Assembly (NCBI GenBank): GCA_051955985.1
Contig: JBQCGD010000066.1
Coordinates: 1-41,952 of the forward strand
Direction: 5' to 3'
Length of the DNA: 41,952 nucleotides
DNA from: DATKPA01 sp051955985
Lineage (GTDB): Bacteria > Planctomycetota > Phycisphaerae > WQYP01
The position numbers and the translations under genes are program-made. The notes below the pieces were generated by a model. It did not search any database. It worked only from the letters and a program-made list of their open reading frames with translations, and had not been told where the DNA came from. Below are positions 15,153 to 22,623 of this stretch, one piece after another; within the stretch, counting starts at the first letter, position 1; the number at the start of each line of letters is the position of its first letter.

Positions 15153-16145
15153 TCACACCTTCCCCGCCCGGCACAACCCCACACTCTCATTCACCAACCC
15201 CACCACCTCCTTCGCCGCCCCCTGCATCGCCGCCGAGCGCAGCTGCTCCGCGCGCGTCGAAAACGTCAGCAGCCCGCACGCATGCGCGCCGTTATGCAGC
15301 CCCTCCGCGATCAGCGCAATGCTCGTCAGCTCCCCATCCGAAAACGCCTTCTCCAGCGCCGCCACGCGCCCCTCCACCTCGCTCAAAAACTCATGCACCT
15401 GCTGGATCGCCGCCGCCGCATGCTCCCCGCCCATCGGCGCCGGTGTGATCGCCAGCGGCGTCACCACTTCCCCCTCCACCCCCTCCGCCGCGCCCGCAAT
15501 CACCCCCGGCCCCTCGACCGCATCCCCCGGCAGCGCGTTCAAATGCCCCTTGTCCGATTCCAGCAGCCGGTCCGTCAAATCGTTCCCAATGCACACCATG
15601 CTCCGCATCCCTTCGCCTCCATGGCCTCCGCCAGGTCCTGCCGCCCCGTCATGCACAAACCGCGAAAACGCCACCGTCCGCTCCTGCCCGTCCTTCGCCC
15701 GCAGCGTCATCGCCACGTCCTTGGCCAATGCCTGCACCGGGTGGATCGCCGAAATGAACTTCGGCACCTGCGCAAACAGCCGCCCCGGAAACAGCACCCC
15801 CCAGAAATTCTTCCCCACCAGTTCCGCTTCCGCGTACCCTGTCACCCGCACCGTCTCCGGATTGCAGTGCAGCACCGTTCCGTCCGTCGTCATATGAATC
15901 ACCAGCACCGGCAAATGCTGGTACAAGCTCGCCAGAAGGTCCCGCCCCGGCGCATTCCCCGCATGGGACGCCGCGGAACCCACCGGGGGGGTCGGAGGCA
16001 CAGGTCTCTCAGATTCCACGAAGCGCGTCCTCGTCTCGCTGCCACTATCCAGTAGACCGATTATGCCTCCAAAAGGAAGTACGGGCAAGACCCGAATCGG
16101 TTGCAAGTCCTCTTCACATAAAGATTTACTTATCGGCCCATCCAC
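15153..16145 (-). CDS. PAS-domain protein with degenerate HPt-like C-terminus
   Basis: This is a 330-residue signalling protein. A PAS domain covers about residues 68-190 (LPVLVIHMTTDGTVLHCNPE; VTGYAEAELVGKNFWGVLFP). After an Ala/Gly-rich linker, a helical C-terminal part (about 245-325) resembles a histidine phosphotransfer domain. Where HPt domains have AHxLKG, this one reads AEGLHNG, so the usual phospho-acceptor His seems to be Glu; nearby His residues exist. It may therefore sense and bind rather than relay phosphate. The GTG start is uncertain: the N-terminal 60 residues look unstructured and no better start codon is found. It is convergent with the membrane protein gene at 14541. Confidence 0.7.
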   Translation of the reverse strand: MDGPISKSLCEEDLQPIRVLPVLPFGGIIGLLDSGSETRTRFVESERPVPPTPPVGSAASHAGNAPGRDLLASLYQHLPVLVIHMTTDGTVLHCNPETVRVTGYAEAELVGKNFWGVLFPGRLFAQVPKFISAIHPVQALAKDVAMTLRAKDGQERTVAFSRFVHDGAAGPGGGHGGEGMRSMVCIGNDLTDRLLESDKGHLNALPGDAVEGPGVIAGAAEGVEGEVVTPLAITPAPMGGEHAAAAIQQVHEFLSEVEGRVAALEKAFSDGELTSIALIAEGLHNGAHACGLLTFSTRAEQLRSAAMQGAAKEVVGLVNESVGLCRAGKV

Positions 16146-16435
16146 CGTCCGATAAAGTTCACCACGCCATACTCAACTGCGAACACATGGAGCAAAGAAG
16201 ATGGACAACCCCGCACACGCCTTGTCCACCTTCTCCTTGGCCATCTTCCCCCCACCCCTCCCCCGAACCCATTCTTCGCACCCGCGTAACCCCACCGCCC
16301 CGCCAATGCACCTTGCGCTAATGAAGCGCTAATTCTTCCCCTTCCCCCAACTCCCTTCTTTACTGCCGACGCCCCAACCCCAATAGTACTGGTGACACCC
16401 CGTTGTACCCAACCGCCACAAAAGCGGAGAAGCTT

Positions 16436-17299
16436 ATGACTCTGGTTCAAGATGCCACTGTGAACACCTCCCAAGCCACCGCCGGTGCTCCTCTCTCCCC
16501 TTCCGCCACCCGTTGGGCCGCTCCCGAACACCGCCCCGCCGCCACCCCGCCCGCCGTCGAAGTCACCAACCTCAACCTCTTCTACGGCAAGCACCAGGCT
16601 CTCCACAACATCAACCTCCAGATCCCCCAGAAACAGGTCACCGCCTTCATCGGCCCCTCCGGCTGCGGCAAGTCCACCCTCCTCCGCTGCATCAACCGCA
16701 TGAACGACCTCGTCGACAACTGCACCATCAAGGGCTCCATCAAAATCCACGGCCGCGAGATCTACACTCCGCGCCTCGACGTCATCGGCCTCCGCAAACG
16801 CATCGGCATGGTCTTCCAGAAGCCCAACCCGTTCCCCAAGTCCATCTACGAAAACGTCATCTACTCCCTCCGCATCGACGGCGTCCGCAAACGCAACATC
16901 CTCGAAGAAACCGTCGAACGCTCCCTCAAATCCGCCGGCCTGTGGGACGAAGTCAAAGACCGCCTCCACACCTCCGCCCTGGCCCTCTCCGGCGGCCAGC
17001 AGCAGCGCCTGTGCATCGCCCGCGCCATCGCCGCCGAACCGGAAGTGCTGCTGATGGACGAACCCTGCAGCGCCCTCGACCCCATCGCCACCAACAAAAT
17101 CGAACAGCTGATGGAAAGCCTGCGCAAGCAGGTCACCATCGTCATCGTCACGCACAACATGCACCAGGCCGCCCGCGTGGCCGACATCACCGCCTTCTTC
17201 TACATGGGCAAGCTGATCGAAGCCGACGCCACCCAGAAAATCTTCTCGAACCCCTCGATCAAACAAACGGAAGACTACGTCACCGGCCGGTTCGGATGA
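16436..17299 (+). CDS. pstB: Phosphate ABC transporter ATPase PstB
   Basis: PstB powers high-affinity phosphate import through PstCA. The 287-residue protein has Walker A (GPSGCGKST), the phosphate-type segment LLRCINRMNDLVDNC, the signature LSGGQQQRLCIARA and Walker B (VLLMDEPCSALDP). It also has the switch His (VTHNMHQAARVAD) and the family-typical end TEDYVTGRFG. A 40-residue Ala/Pro/Thr-rich extension precedes the ABC domain. The start is ATG 16436 with GGAG upstream; a longer frame from TTG 16403 is less likely. It stands alone: no pstS, pstC, pstA or phoU is beside it, and no Pho box was recognised. Confidence 0.95.
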   Translation: MTLVQDATVNTSQATAGAPLSPSATRWAAPEHRPAATPPAVEVTNLNLFYGKHQALHNINLQIPQKQVTAFIGPSGCGKSTLLRCINRMNDLVDNCTIKGSIKIHGREIYTPRLDVIGLRKRIGMVFQKPNPFPKSIYENVIYSLRIDGVRKRNILEETVERSLKSAGLWDEVKDRLHTSALALSGGQQQRLCIARAIAAEPEVLLMDEPCSALDPIATNKIEQLMESLRKQVTIVIVTHNMHQAARVADITAFFYMGKLIEADATQKIFSNPSIKQTEDYVTGRFG

Positions 17300-17310
17300 G
17301 GCTTGACGGC

Positions 17311-17344
17311 TTGTGGCCTTGCGGCCGGGCTTGGAGGCTTGGAG
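17311..17344. repeat. Left 34-bp inverted repeat of a four-helix-bundle element
   Basis: These 34 bases are the exact reverse complement of 17772-17805. Inside is a small hairpin (GGCC TTGC GGCC) and a direct repeat of GCTTGGAG. It begins 11 bases after the pstB stop. Confidence 0.95.
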
Positions 17345-17356
17345 AGAACGGCGCAG

Positions 17357-17712
17357 TTATCCAAGTGAATTGATCAAACTCGCTAAAACCGTGGCGGTTT
17401 CGTCGTACTTGGAATGAATCGGCTTCCTTGCTTCCTCAGTCATGAATCCAAGTTGGGGAGCAAGGCTCAAGTAATAGCCGACTTCACGAAGCGAACCGAA
17501 CGCAATATTCAGAAAATTGAGATACTCGCCTTCGCCCTTCCGCGCGCGCACCCCTCGACAATATTCGCAGCGACAGAAACCGCCGCTCGGCGCATCTGCG
17601 ACGTCAGTCCAAACATCTCCTCCCGCGGAAAACTGCGCGTCAATTCATAAACCGCTAGCACCAACTCATCCGCCAAGACAAAGGCGCGCAGCTTCCGATG
17701 ATCCCGAGCCAT
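17357..17712 (-). pseudogene. Frameshifted four-helix-bundle (IVS/S23-type) protein gene
   Basis: The two halves are in different frames: MARDHRKLRAFVLADELVLA to NIVEGCARGR (17712 to about 17540), then EGEYLNFLNIAFGSLREVGY to the TAA at 17357. Joined, they give about 117 residues, the normal length for the four-helix-bundle family encoded in 23S rRNA intervening sequences and at many other loci. One base appears to be missing in the GC-rich stretch near 17540. This may be a real mutation or a sequencing error in the GCGCGC run. The gene fills the space between perfect 34-bp inverted repeats. Confidence 0.9.
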
Positions 17713-17771
17713 AAAAACCCTTTCGCAAAAAAAAACGCGCACAATCGCGCGTAAATCTCTTTAAACACCCC

Positions 17772-17805
17772 CTCCAAGCCTCCAAGCCCGGCCGCAAGGC
17801 CACAA
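17772..17805. repeat. Right 34-bp inverted repeat of a four-helix-bundle element
   Basis: This is the perfect reverse complement of 17311-17344. It ends 13 bases before the stop of the CNNM gene, so the element exactly fills an intergenic space. Confidence 0.95.
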
Positions 17806-17818
17806 ACCCCAAGCCTCC

Positions 17819-18877
17819 TCACCAGTTCTCCAAATCCCCCACCAGTTCCTCAATCAAATCCTTCATCGTCACCAGCCCGATCGCCCGTCCCTGCCGGTCC
17901 ACCACGATTGCCGCCGTCTGCCGCGCCCGTTGCATCAGCGTGATCGCCGACCGCACGCTCTGCTCCCCGATCAGCGTCGTCATCGGCCGCACATGATCCG
18001 CCAGCTTCCAGGCCCCCGCTCCCGACGTCGCCTGCAGCGTCAACGCATCGAGCACATCCACAATCCCCAGCACCTCCGTCGTCGACCGCCCCAGCACCGG
18101 CAGCCGCGACACGTTGTACCGCCGCACCAGCGCCCGGAACCCCTCCCTCGAAATGCTCGCCGGCACCCCCACCACGCGGTTCCACGGAATCATCACCTCG
18201 CGCACGCTGATCCGCGCCAGCCGCAACGCCCGCTGCACCAGGTCCTGCTGCGTGTTCGAGAGCACCCCCGTCGCGGTTGATTCCTGGAACAACGAGACAA
18301 TCTCCGACCGCGGCCCCACCGCCGGCGCCTCCACCTTTCGCGTCGCCACCAGCTTCATGCTCCAGTGACTCAGCAGGTTTACCAGCGGCAGCAGCGGGAT
18401 CACCGTGATGAACCGGAAACACCACTTCAACAGGGGCACCAGCCGGTACGTCCAACGGTCCGTATGCGTATGAAACAGATCCTTCGGCACGATGTCGCCG
18501 AACAGCAGCACCATCGGCGTCACCAGCGCAATCGAGATCAACGCCTCCAGCCCCCCCTTGAATCCATAATCCGACAGGATCCCCGTCACCGCCGCCGAAA
18601 AGCCGAACCCCGCGATGTTCTGCAGGATCAGCAGCCCCTCGATCGGATAGGTCGGCTGCTTCAGCCATTCATCCAGCACGAGCGCGCTCGGCTCCTTCTT
18701 CGCGGTCCGGAGCCGCAGGCGCACCTTCGAAAGCGAATACACCCCGATCTCCGCCCCCGCAAACACCGCCCCCGCGATCAGCGACACGCACGCCAGCGCA
18801 TACCACGCGTACAACTCCCAATCCCCGGGAGCGGCCGCCTGCGTCGTCGTCTGTGCAAGCACCTGCCGGAAGATCAT
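17819..18877 (-). CDS. CNNM/DUF21 and CBS-pair membrane protein
   Basis: This 352-residue protein belongs to the HlyC/CorC-CNNM family, whose members act in Mg2+ or Co2+ efflux. Residues 20-185 form the DUF21/CNNM membrane domain (GAVFAGAEIGVYSLSKVRLR; FGDIVPKDLF). A CBS pair follows (REVMIPWNRVVGVP; YNVSRLPVLGRSTTEVLGIV; AIVVDRQGRAIGLVTMKDLI). No C-terminal CorC/HlyC domain is present, so this is the shorter form. Its ATG overlaps the stop of the longer paralogue upstream (ATGA), so the two are coupled and may form a heteromer. Confidence 0.9.
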   Translation of the reverse strand: MIFRQVLAQTTTQAAAPGDWELYAWYALACVSLIAGAVFAGAEIGVYSLSKVRLRLRTAKKEPSALVLDEWLKQPTYPIEGLLILQNIAGFGFSAAVTGILSDYGFKGGLEALISIALVTPMVLLFGDIVPKDLFHTHTDRWTYRLVPLLKWCFRFITVIPLLPLVNLLSHWSMKLVATRKVEAPAVGPRSEIVSLFQESTATGVLSNTQQDLVQRALRLARISVREVMIPWNRVVGVPASISREGFRALVRRYNVSRLPVLGRSTTEVLGIVDVLDALTLQATSGAGAWKLADHVRPMTTLIGEQSVRSAITLMQRARQTAAIVVDRQGRAIGLVTMKDLIEELVGDLENW

Positions 18878-20223
18878 GCCCGCACCTCCGCCGCCGCCCC
18901 ATCGCCGTTCTTCCCGGCCACCAGTTGCAATCGCACCTTGTCCACCCGCCGTCCGCGCATCGATTCCACGCGCATCTTCAGGTGATCCAGCTTCACCTCA
19001 TCCCCCTCCCGCGGCAGCCGCTTCAACAATGCCGCCAGCAGCCCCGCCACCGTTGACGTGTGCGTCGTCTCCACCCGCGCGCCGAACGCGTCCATCCAGT
19101 CCGCCACCGACAAATCCCCCGGCACCAGGTATTCATCCGCACCCACCCGCTGCACCGACGGCGACGCCGCATCGTGCGGCTCCTGGATGTCCCCCACCAT
19201 CTGCTCCACCACATCCTCCAGCGCCACCACGCCGACCACCCCGCCGAATTCATCCACCACCACCGCCAGTTGCGTCCGCGTCTGTCGAAAATGCACCAGC
19301 AGCCGATCCAGCGTCTGCAGCTCCGGCACATACCGCACCGGCTGGATCGCCCGCCGCACGTCCACCCCCTTGAAATCCCCGCTCGCTCCATCCCCCGCCT
19401 CCAGCAGCAGCGTCTTGGCGTACACCAGCCCCAGCACGTTGTCGATCTGCCCCTCATACACCGGCAACTTCGCCAGGTGCGTCTTGCGGAACAACGCCAG
19501 CAGCTTCTCCACCGGCTCCTTGATGTTGTACGCCACCATGTCCACCCGCGGCGTCATCACGTCCCGCACCTTCAAATCCGCGATCCGCACCACTTCCTGC
19601 AGCAGCTCGTTCTCCGACACATCAATCACCCCCTGCTTCTCCGACAGTTCCAGGAGGTCGTGCAGTTCCTCCGTCGAAAACGCGCCGCTCCCCCCCTCGC
19701 GCCCGCCACCCACCAGCCGATGCACCGGCCGCATGATCCCCACGTCCACCACCCGGCTGATCGGCCACAGCACCCGCACCAGCGTCGCCACCGGCAGCGC
19801 AATCAGCGGCGCAATCCGCGTGTTGTTCAAGGTTCCGATCACCTTGGGAAACACATCCGCCACATACGTCACCATCAGCGGCGGCAACGCAATCAGAAAC
19901 AGCACCACCACATGTGCAATCCAGTCCGATTCGCTCCCCTCCGACAAGGCCCGCTCCAGCCGCGCCAGCAGCAGCGTGGAGAGAACGAACACAATGATGT
20001 TGCACGTCATGTTCCCCATGAGCAGGCTGGTCAGCAGCGACCGCGGATTCTCGCGCAGCCCCGCCGCCATCACTTCCAGCCGGTTCTTGGATTTTTTCAT
20101 CCGCGCCAGCTCGTGCCGCGAAAGCGAGAAAAGGACCGTCTCCGCCCCCGAGAACATGCCCGAGATTCCCAGCAGCACCAGCAGCAGCACGAGGTAGAGA
20201 ATGTTCTGCAGCACGAACGCCAT
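18874..20223 (-). CDS. CNNM/CBS/CorC_HlyC transporter-like protein (long paralogue)
   Basis: This 449-residue protein has the full family layout: DUF21/CNNM membrane domain (ISGMFSGAETVLFSLSRHEL; ADVFPKVIG), CBS pair (VRDVMTPRVDMVAYN; AKLPVYEGQIDNVLGLVYAK; LAVVVDEFGGVVGVVALEDV) and a C-terminal CorC/HlyC domain (DEYLVPGDLSVADWMDAFGA). These proteins are linked to Mg2+ efflux. The start is taken at ATG 20223, where the hydrophobic sequence begins. It has no purine-rich ribosome site, but TACAAT lies 9 bases upstream, so the message may be almost leaderless. It is the first gene of a two-gene unit. Confidence 0.9.
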   Translation of the reverse strand: MAFVLQNILYLVLLLVLLGISGMFSGAETVLFSLSRHELARMKKSKNRLEVMAAGLRENPRSLLTSLLMGNMTCNIIVFVLSTLLLARLERALSEGSESDWIAHVVVLFLIALPPLMVTYVADVFPKVIGTLNNTRIAPLIALPVATLVRVLWPISRVVDVGIMRPVHRLVGGGREGGSGAFSTEELHDLLELSEKQGVIDVSENELLQEVVRIADLKVRDVMTPRVDMVAYNIKEPVEKLLALFRKTHLAKLPVYEGQIDNVLGLVYAKTLLLEAGDGASGDFKGVDVRRAIQPVRYVPELQTLDRLLVHFRQTRTQLAVVVDEFGGVVGVVALEDVVEQMVGDIQEPHDAASPSVQRVGADEYLVPGDLSVADWMDAFGARVETTHTSTVAGLLAALLKRLPREGDEVKLDHLKMRVESMRGRRVDKVRLQLVAGKNGDGAAAEVRA

Positions 20224-20232
20224 CCGGGGAGA

Positions 20233-20240
20233 ATTGTATA
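20233..20240 (-). promoter_or_regulatory. Candidate -10 element of a near-leaderless transcript
   Basis: On the minus strand TATACAAT is followed by 9 bases and then the ATG of the CNNM gene. Transcription would start within a few bases of the start codon. Confidence 0.5.
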
Positions 20241-20379
20241 TGCCCGGCGGCAGCGGTGGTAGAATCCGCCCCAAGACCCTGCGGGCAGGCGAGTTCAGTG
20301 CTCCTTTCGGCACTGGACCTCACGCCAACGGAGCATTGCCGCCCAGTCCGCACCCGCATTCCTTGAGGAGATTCCGCCC

Positions 20380-22554
20380 ATGCGTTCCACCCTCGACACC
20401 CGTCTGCCCCGCCGCATCGCCGCCACCGTAGGCTCCGTCCTCCTCCCGCTTCTCCTCTCCGCATGCACCTCCGCCCAGGACGGCAGGGCCAAAGTGCACA
20501 CCGACATCGGCGGACGCCACGCACAAACCCTCACCCACTGGGACTTCCTCAAGGACGCCCGCACGAACGACCCCGCCGCCGCCATGGCCGCCACCGGATG
20601 GACCCGGGTCACCCTCCCCCACACCTGGAACAACCGCGACGGCGAGGACGGCGGAAACAACTACGCCAAAATCCCCTGCTGGTACCGCACCCCCCTCACC
20701 GCAACGCCCGACATGCTCGCCCGCCGCGTCATCCTCCGCTTCGCGGGCGCCAACCGGCAGGCAGAACTGTTCGTCAACGGCGCCTCCGTCGGCACCCACG
20801 TCGGCGGCTTCGGCGCGTTCGCCTTCGACATCACCACCCGCTTGCACCCCGGAAAAAATGAACTCGCCGTACGCGTTTCCAACGAGCCCGACAAAAATTC
20901 CCCGCCGCTCTCCGCCGACTTCACCTTCTTCGGCGGAATCTATCGGCGCGTCGATCTGCTCGTTCTCGACCCGCTCCACATCTCTCCCCTCGATGACGCC
21001 TCCTCCGGGGTCCGCGTGCTGACCTCCGACATCACCGATGCATCCGCCAAAATCGCCGTCGGCTCGCTCATCGCGAACGATTCCGCCGCCCCCGTTCCCG
21101 CCCTGGTCGCCGTGGACGTGCGGGACGCCGAGGGCAACACCGTCGCCCACAGCGAAGCCCCCGCCGTCGCCATCCCCGGACGCGACACCCTCGTCCAGAG
21201 CGCACTGACCCTCAACAACCCGCACCTGTGGAACGGCCGCAAGGACCCCTACCTCTACAGCGTGCGCGTCCAGGTGAAGCGCGGCGGCGTCGTCACCGAC
21301 GAAGTCACCCAGCCCCTCGGCATCCGCACCTTCGCCATCGATAAGGAGAAAGGATTCCTCCTCAACGGCCAGCCCTACCATCTCCACGGCGTCAACATGC
21401 ACCAGGACTGGATCGACGAAGGCTGGGCCATCTCCGACAAACAGCTCGACGAAGACATGGCCTTCGTCAAGGAGATCGGCGCCACCGCCATCCGCCTGGC
21501 GCACTACCAGCACCATCCGCATTTCTACGACCTCTGCGACAAGGCCGGCATTGTCGTCTGGACCGAGGTCCCCGTCGTGAATTCCATCACGGCCGACGAA
21601 GCCTTCACCAAAAACGCCGAGCAGCAGGAACGCGAACTCATCCGCCAGAACTGGAATCACCCCTCCATCTGCTTCTGGAGCATGGGCAACGAAGTCGGCA
21701 CCGGCGGCGGCAACCCCACCAAGCTCTTCACCGACATGAACCGCATCGCCCATCAGGAAGACCCCACCCGCATGACCACCCTCGCCTTCGCCGGCAAAGG
21801 CCGCGAATGGCCCGGCATCACCGACACCTGGGGCAAGAACCGCTACTTCGGCTGGTACAGCGGCTCGTTCGACGACCTTCCGAGGTTCCTCGCCGGCGAA
21901 GGCTCCGAGGCCATGAGCGAATACGGCGCAGGCGCCAGCATCTACTTCCACTCCGAATATCCCGTCCGCATGGACCACACCGAGGAATACCAGTGCCTCT
22001 TCCATGAGGTCTATTGGCCCGCCCTCAAGGCCAAGCCCTCCATCTGGGGCACCTATGTCTGGGTCCTCTTTGATTTCTCAGCAGACCAGCGCCGCGAAGG
22101 AGACCACGCCGGCCGCAACGACAAGGGCCTCGTCACCTACGACCGCAAGACTCGCAAAGACGCCTTCTACTACTACAAGGCCAATTGGTCTGACGAACCG
22201 GTGGTCCATCTCAACTCCAAGCGCTTCACAGTCCGCGGCCTCGATCACATCCCCATCAAGGTCTACGCCAACACCCCCGAAGTGGAGCTCGTCGTCAACG
22301 GCAAAAGCCTCGGCACAAAGAGCGGCCAGAACTGCGTCTTCCTCTGGGACGGCGTACCCCTCAAAGAAGGGGCAAACCACGTCATCGCCCGCGGTGAACG
22401 GAACGGGAAGAAGATCGAAGACACCTGCACCTGGACTTACAAGCCCGGCGCGCCCACGGAAGTCTACATCCCCCAGGATGAAACCATGCGCGAAGCATTG
22501 AAAAAAGGCCCGCCCCGCGCACCGGCCCCCAAGCCCCCCGCTGCCAAGCCCTGA
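20380..22554 (+). CDS. GH2 family beta-galactosidase-like lipoprotein (1)
   Basis: This 724-residue exported glycoside hydrolase has a lipobox (LLLSAC, Cys29), so it should be lipid-anchored. It has the GH2 jelly-roll domain (CWYRTPL; ILRFAGANRQAELFVNG; NELAVRV), an immunoglobulin-like domain and the TIM barrel (FLLNGQPYHLHGVNMHQDW). The acid/base Glu438 is in SMGNE and the nucleophile Glu514 in MSEYGAG. A GH2-type C-terminal domain (PEVELVVNGKSLGTK) precedes a Pro/Ala-rich tail. It should cleave beta-galactosides or related beta-glycosides at the cell surface; the substrate cannot be told. GAGGAG precedes the ATG by 9 bases. A close paralogue follows 69 bases downstream. Confidence 0.93.
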   Translation: MRSTLDTRLPRRIAATVGSVLLPLLLSACTSAQDGRAKVHTDIGGRHAQTLTHWDFLKDARTNDPAAAMAATGWTRVTLPHTWNNRDGEDGGNNYAKIPCWYRTPLTATPDMLARRVILRFAGANRQAELFVNGASVGTHVGGFGAFAFDITTRLHPGKNELAVRVSNEPDKNSPPLSADFTFFGGIYRRVDLLVLDPLHISPLDDASSGVRVLTSDITDASAKIAVGSLIANDSAAPVPALVAVDVRDAEGNTVAHSEAPAVAIPGRDTLVQSALTLNNPHLWNGRKDPYLYSVRVQVKRGGVVTDEVTQPLGIRTFAIDKEKGFLLNGQPYHLHGVNMHQDWIDEGWAISDKQLDEDMAFVKEIGATAIRLAHYQHHPHFYDLCDKAGIVVWTEVPVVNSITADEAFTKNAEQQERELIRQNWNHPSICFWSMGNEVGTGGGNPTKLFTDMNRIAHQEDPTRMTTLAFAGKGREWPGITDTWGKNRYFGWYSGSFDDLPRFLAGEGSEAMSEYGAGASIYFHSEYPVRMDHTEEYQCLFHEVYWPALKAKPSIWGTYVWVLFDFSADQRREGDHAGRNDKGLVTYDRKTRKDAFYYYKANWSDEPVVHLNSKRFTVRGLDHIPIKVYANTPEVELVVNGKSLGTKSGQNCVFLWDGVPLKEGANHVIARGERNGKKIEDTCTWTYKPGAPTEVYIPQDETMREALKKGPPRAPAPKPPAAKP

Positions 22555-22623
22555 TCTCCCCTTTTCCCGATCCCGCTGTACAATCCGCCTCACATGTCAC
22601 GTTCTATCTGGCGGAGTACATCG

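Noticed and set aside
16130..17266. Minus-strand 378-residue open frame opposite pstB
   Set aside because: It is Gly/Asp/Glu/Val-rich, the typical mirror of a C-rich coding strand, and fully opposed to a clear pstB.
19058..20262. Two long plus-strand frames opposite the CNNM gene
   Set aside because: Both are composition mirrors (Ser/Thr- or His/Arg-rich) of a gene with all family motifs.
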